Origin: Agrobacterium tumefaciens
Lineage (GTDB): Bacteria; Pseudomonadota; Alphaproteobacteria; Rhizobiales; Rhizobiaceae
Reading direction: 5' to 3'
DNA length: 64,000 nt
Assembly (NCBI RefSeq): GCF_005221325.1
Contig: NZ_CP039889.1
Span: 1,341,501-1,405,500 of the forward strand
Shown here piece after piece: positions 61,324 through 64,000 of the stretch. The notes under the pieces were generated by a model. That model did no database searches and was not told the DNA's origin. It worked only from the letters and a program-made list of their open reading frames with translations. The position numbers and the translations under genes are program-made. Positions within the stretch are counted from its first letter, which is position 1, and the number at the start of each line of letters is the position of its first letter.

Positions 61324-61812
61324 TCAGGCGTCCTCCGGCCGGTCTTCCGCGTTAAACTGGCTGATCGTCGTCCAGCGGGCAGTGAGCGCCGGCTTTTTTT
61401 CGTTTTCGATGTCCACCGTCACGTCATACGTCGTCATCAGCATGGCGGCGCCGCGAAAACGCGCTTCCGCCAGCGTGAACCGGCCGCGCACCCGCGCACC
61501 GCTCTTCACCGGCGTGACGAAACGGACGGCATCGAAGCCGTAATTGATGCCCATGGTCTGTTCGCGAATGCGGGGCAGGGCGTCGTAATTCAGCGCCGAA
61601 AGCAGCGAGAGTGTCAGGAACCCATGGGCGATGGTGCCGCCGAAGGGGCTTTCCGCCTTGGCGCGCTCCGGGTCGGTGTGGATGAACTGTTCATCCAGCG
61701 TCGCTTTGCCGAAAGCGTTTATCATCGTCTGGTCGACGGTGATCCAGTCGGAAACACCCATTTCCGTGCCGACGCGATCCTTCATGTCCGCCAGCGCAAT
61801 TTCTTTTGTCAT
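61324..61812 (-). CDS. MaoC/NodN-like dehydratase
   Basis: A 162-residue hot-dog fold hydratase (PF01575). The catalytic-loop region is DEQFIHTDPERAKAESPFGGTIAHGFLTLSLLSAL, with the Asp/His pair of (R)-specific enoyl-CoA hydratases. The opening ADMKDRVGTEMGVSDWITVDQTMINAFGKAT is close to NodN. It probably hydrates an enoyl-CoA; the substrate is unknown. It lies 54 bp after glgX, on the same strand. Confidence 0.88.
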   Translation of the reverse strand: MTKEIALADMKDRVGTEMGVSDWITVDQTMINAFGKATLDEQFIHTDPERAKAESPFGGTIAHGFLTLSLLSALNYDALPRIREQTMGINYGFDAVRFVTPVKSGARVRGRFTLAEARFRGAAMLMTTYDVTVDIENEKKPALTARWTTISQFNAEDRPEDA

Positions 61813-61866
61813 GTTACCTCGTCCGCATTGTTTCCAGCGACTTATACGGCTCGTGACGCGAAGGGA

Positions 61867-63822
61867 TCAACCGCGCAGATAAAACACCACGGAACGAGCA
61901 GGCAGGAAAGCGGGATTGCCGAAATCCGTGCCGATGGCGCTCCAGCGATCGCCGGGCAGGGTGAAGGGAACGATCTCGCGGCCGCGATTGATAAGAATGG
62001 CAAGCTCGGTATCCTTGCCGGTCTCCCGGTCCGGGATGGAAAGCACCATGGCGAAGGCCTGCCCATCCGGCCTCTCCCAGTCTGCAACCGTCATCGGTTC
62101 GCCGCCCGGGGCAAGCCATGTCACGTCGCCCCTGCCGGAGAAGAACCCACTCTCAGAAAACACACCGAAGCGCTTGCGCAGTGCGGCGAGAAACGCCGTG
62201 TGGTCGATCAACTCAGGGACAAGCGATGACCAGTCGACCCAGCTTATCTCATTGTCCTGGCAATAGGCATTGTTATTGCCCTGCTGGCTGCGGCCACCCT
62301 CATCTCCCGCCGTCAGCATCAGGGTGCCGCGGCTGACGAAAAGCGTGGAGAGAAGTGCTTTTACATCCGCTAGACGGGCGGCGACAATGGCGGGGTCTTC
62401 GGTCAGGCCCTCAAAACCATTGTTCCAGGAATGGTTGTCATTATGGCCATCGCGATTGTTCTCGCCGTTTCTCTCATTGTGCTTGCGTTCATGGCTGACG
62501 AGATCGAACAGGGTGAAACCATCGTGGGCACAAAGGAAATTGACACTGCGGCTTTTCAAGCGGCCATGGCGGGAAAAGATCGGCGAAGAACCGGACAGCG
62601 CATTGGCCAGCGCCCCGGTCGTACCGGCATCTCCACGCCAGAACCGGCGCATGTCATCGCGGGCGCGGTCGTTCCACTCCAGGAAACTCTCAGGGAAATT
62701 GCCGAGCTGATAACCGCCGGGGCCGATATCCCAGGGTTCGGCGATCAGCATGCGGTCGTAAAGGACAGGGTCCGAATGCATGGCGGCCAGCGTCTCGCTC
62801 GCCATGTCGAAACCCGCGGCCGTTCTCCCGAGCACGGGGGCCAGATCGAAACGGAAGCCATCCACGCCGGCATGGAGAACGAAATGCCGCAGCGAATCGA
62901 TGATGAGCTGGCGAATATAGGGGTGGTCGCAGGCGACCGTATTGCCGGTGCCGGTATCGTTGACCAGTACGCCCGGCTTTCCCTGCGGGTGACGGAAGGC
63001 GGTGAGATTATCGAGCCCGCGCAGTGACAGGATCGAGCCTTCGATATCGCTTTCACCCGTATGATTGAAGACCAGATCGAGAATGACGCCAATGCCTTGC
63101 GCATGCAGCGCCGCAACCGTGTCGCGCAACTCCCGCACGCCGCCGGGGCAGAGGCGCGGATCGAGCGCCATGAAACCAACAGGATTATAACCCCAGGCAT
63201 TGGAAAGGCCGAGCGGCGGCAGGTGGCGTTCGTCGATCCAGGCGGTAATCGGCATCAGCTCCACGGCATCGACGCCGATTTTTTTCAAATGCGCGAGAAT
63301 GGCAGGATGCGCCAGCGCCGCGACCGTGCCTCGGATATCTTCAGGTACGTCGGGATGCAGCCGGGTGAAGGATTTGACGGCAAGTTCGTAAATCAGCCCG
63401 CCCCAGGCAAAACGAGGCGGCTGGCGCTTGACCGCCTCATGCTCGGAAAGGATCGCCTTCGGCATGATCGCACCGGTTTCCGCACCGAAGGCATAAAGCG
63501 AGGGATCATGACGGAAGGAGCGGTCGATCTCGGTGGCATAGGGGTCGAGCAGCAGCTTTGCGGGATCAAACCACAGACCATGCTCGGGGGCGTAGATGCC
63601 GTGGGCACGGAAGCCGTATCGCGTGCCGGGCCCGGCTTCTGCGTGCGTGAGCCGATGAACGTCGTCTTCGCCGCGTATCATCGGCAGACGCGCCGTCTCT
63701 TTCTCGCCGGTGTCATCGAAGAGGCAGAGATCGATCTGCGAAGCATGCCGGGAATAGACCGTGAATTCCATTCTGTTTTCCGTTCGGGTTGCGCCTTTGG
63801 GGAAAACGGGTGGTGTCTGCAT
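61867..63822 (-). CDS. glgX: GlgX: glycogen debranching enzyme
   Basis: A 651-residue GH13 isoamylase-type enzyme that removes alpha-1,6 branches from limit dextrin. An N-terminal CBM48 is followed by the catalytic barrel with VILDLVFNHTGE, GVDGFRFDLAPVLG (nucleophile Asp), IAEPWDIGPGGYQLGNFP (acid Glu) and NFLCAHDGFTLFDLVSHERKHNERNGENNRDG. ATG 63822 follows CGGAGAG; the frame goes to 63912. It follows pgm at 105 bp, as in known Agrobacterium-like glycogen clusters. Confidence 0.94.
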   Translation of the reverse strand: MQTPPVFPKGATRTENRMEFTVYSRHASQIDLCLFDDTGEKETARLPMIRGEDDVHRLTHAEAGPGTRYGFRAHGIYAPEHGLWFDPAKLLLDPYATEIDRSFRHDPSLYAFGAETGAIMPKAILSEHEAVKRQPPRFAWGGLIYELAVKSFTRLHPDVPEDIRGTVAALAHPAILAHLKKIGVDAVELMPITAWIDERHLPPLGLSNAWGYNPVGFMALDPRLCPGGVRELRDTVAALHAQGIGVILDLVFNHTGESDIEGSILSLRGLDNLTAFRHPQGKPGVLVNDTGTGNTVACDHPYIRQLIIDSLRHFVLHAGVDGFRFDLAPVLGRTAAGFDMASETLAAMHSDPVLYDRMLIAEPWDIGPGGYQLGNFPESFLEWNDRARDDMRRFWRGDAGTTGALANALSGSSPIFSRHGRLKSRSVNFLCAHDGFTLFDLVSHERKHNERNGENNRDGHNDNHSWNNGFEGLTEDPAIVAARLADVKALLSTLFVSRGTLMLTAGDEGGRSQQGNNNAYCQDNEISWVDWSSLVPELIDHTAFLAALRKRFGVFSESGFFSGRGDVTWLAPGGEPMTVADWERPDGQAFAMVLSIPDRETGKDTELAILINRGREIVPFTLPGDRWSAIGTDFGNPAFLPARSVVFYLRG

Positions 63823-63887
63823 GGTCTGTCTCTCCGGAGGGATGGTGTGCCTCCTCGAGACCGGAGAAGGCAGAGGCGAGGCCGAAA

Positions 63888-63911
63888 TGAGGGGCGCTTG
63901 GGCGTCCCTCA
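63888..63911 (-). repeat. Intercistronic stem-loop between pgm and glgX
   Basis: TGAGGGGCGC and GCGTCCCTCA form a 10-bp stem with one mismatch or wobble and a 4-base loop, 17 bp after the pgm stop. It may be a processing or attenuation element. Confidence 0.5.
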
Positions 63912-63927
63912 CGATTGGCGGAAATTA

Positions 63928-64000
63928 TCAGGTAATAACGCTCGGTTCGCTGCGGCCGGTATGGGCCTTGATGCCGGCAATGGTATCGGCAACGGAAATC
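63928..64000 (-). CDS. pgm: Phosphoglucomutase C-terminus, partial
   Basis: The last 24 codons run off the window: ISVADTIAGIKAHTGRSEPSVIT and stop. The ending TGRxxPxVIT matches bacterial alpha-D-glucose phosphate-specific phosphoglucomutase, which interconverts glucose-1- and glucose-6-phosphate. The position upstream of glgX fits. The call rests on a short tail. Confidence 0.65.
   Translation of the reverse strand, partial: ISVADTIAGIKAHTGRSEPSVIT

Noticed and set aside
1..64000. tRNA, rRNA, CRISPR arrays, integrase or attachment sites
   Set aside because: No tRNA cloverleaf, regular spaced repeat or integrase was found on either strand. Apart from the single IS there is no sign of an integrated element.

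Overview
The window is typical of a Rhizobiaceae genome and most likely an Agrobacterium (Rhizobium radiobacter group) replicon. It is GC-rich, densely coded, and carries a succinoglycan exo cluster in the order known from Sinorhizobium meliloti (exoP-N-O-M-A-L-K-H, exoT, exoW-V, exoU, exoX). Next to it are a heterotetrameric sarcosine oxidase operon and the edge of a glycogen cluster (glgX and the last codons of what looks like pgm). No rRNA, tRNA or CRISPR array was seen. One complete insertion sequence (IS4 family) is present. All family assignments come from reading the proteins; no database search was run.

Region by region. (1) 1-6.4 kb: the end of an MHS-type MFS transporter; a phosphoethanolamine transferase followed by a response regulator and a sensor kinase, in the arrangement of enterobacterial pmrCAB; an isolated small protein resembling the gene-transfer-agent spike base protein; a LysR regulator. 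(2) 6.5-12.4 kb: a hydroxamate-type siderophore uptake operon (TonB receptor, FhuD-, FhuB- and FhuC-like), divergent from the LysR gene. (3) 12.6-14.3 kb: a DUF992 exported protein, a small cytochrome c and RecX. (4) 14.3-22 kb: a sugar ABC transporter with an SMP-30 lactonase, divergent from a GAF-domain histidine kinase and LuxR-type regulator pair; two equal-sized dyads 21 bp apart lie between them. (5) 22-27.9 kb: topoisomerase IB, PQQ-type sugar dehydrogenase, RsmJ, an RluA-type pseudouridine synthase, a YigZ/IMPACT protein and an HI0933-type flavoprotein. (6) 27.9-31.1 kb: a betaine/choline-type ABC transporter with a stem-loop directly against the ribosome binding site of its binding protein. 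(7) 31.4-35.4 kb: a hybrid histidine kinase and a GhrA-type hydroxyacid dehydrogenase.

(8) 35.5-51.8 kb: the succinoglycan cluster. Precursor supply (ExoN), glycosyltransferases (ExoA, L, M, O, U, W), decoration (ExoH succinyl, ExoV pyruvyl), flipping, chain-length control and export (ExoT, ExoP), chain cleavage (ExoK) and the small inhibitor ExoX are all here. ExoI is missing between exoH and exoT, and exoY/F/Q/Z/B are not in the window, so the first step must be encoded elsewhere. The IS sits between the convergent exoV and exoU, in the middle of a chromosomal palindrome, and breaks no gene. (9) 52-53.7 kb: a DUF6074-like small protein, a TPR lipoprotein and ribosomal protein S21. (10) 54-59.5 kb: soxB, a small exported protein, soxD, soxA and soxG, preceded by a palindromic candidate operator. 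Together with the betaine transporter this suggests use of betaine/sarcosine as carbon, nitrogen and one-carbon source. (11) 59.5-64 kb: a minus-strand run of pgm (partial), glgX, a NodN-like MaoC dehydratase, a solute-binding-type protein without signal peptide, and a DUF2332 protein.

The most interesting leads are the pmrCAB-like locus, the twin dyads between the sugar transporter and its two-component pair, the 5'-UTR stem-loop of the betaine-binding protein, the sox operator, the stand-alone spike-base-like protein, the extra gene inside the sox operon, and the signal-less solute-binding protein.
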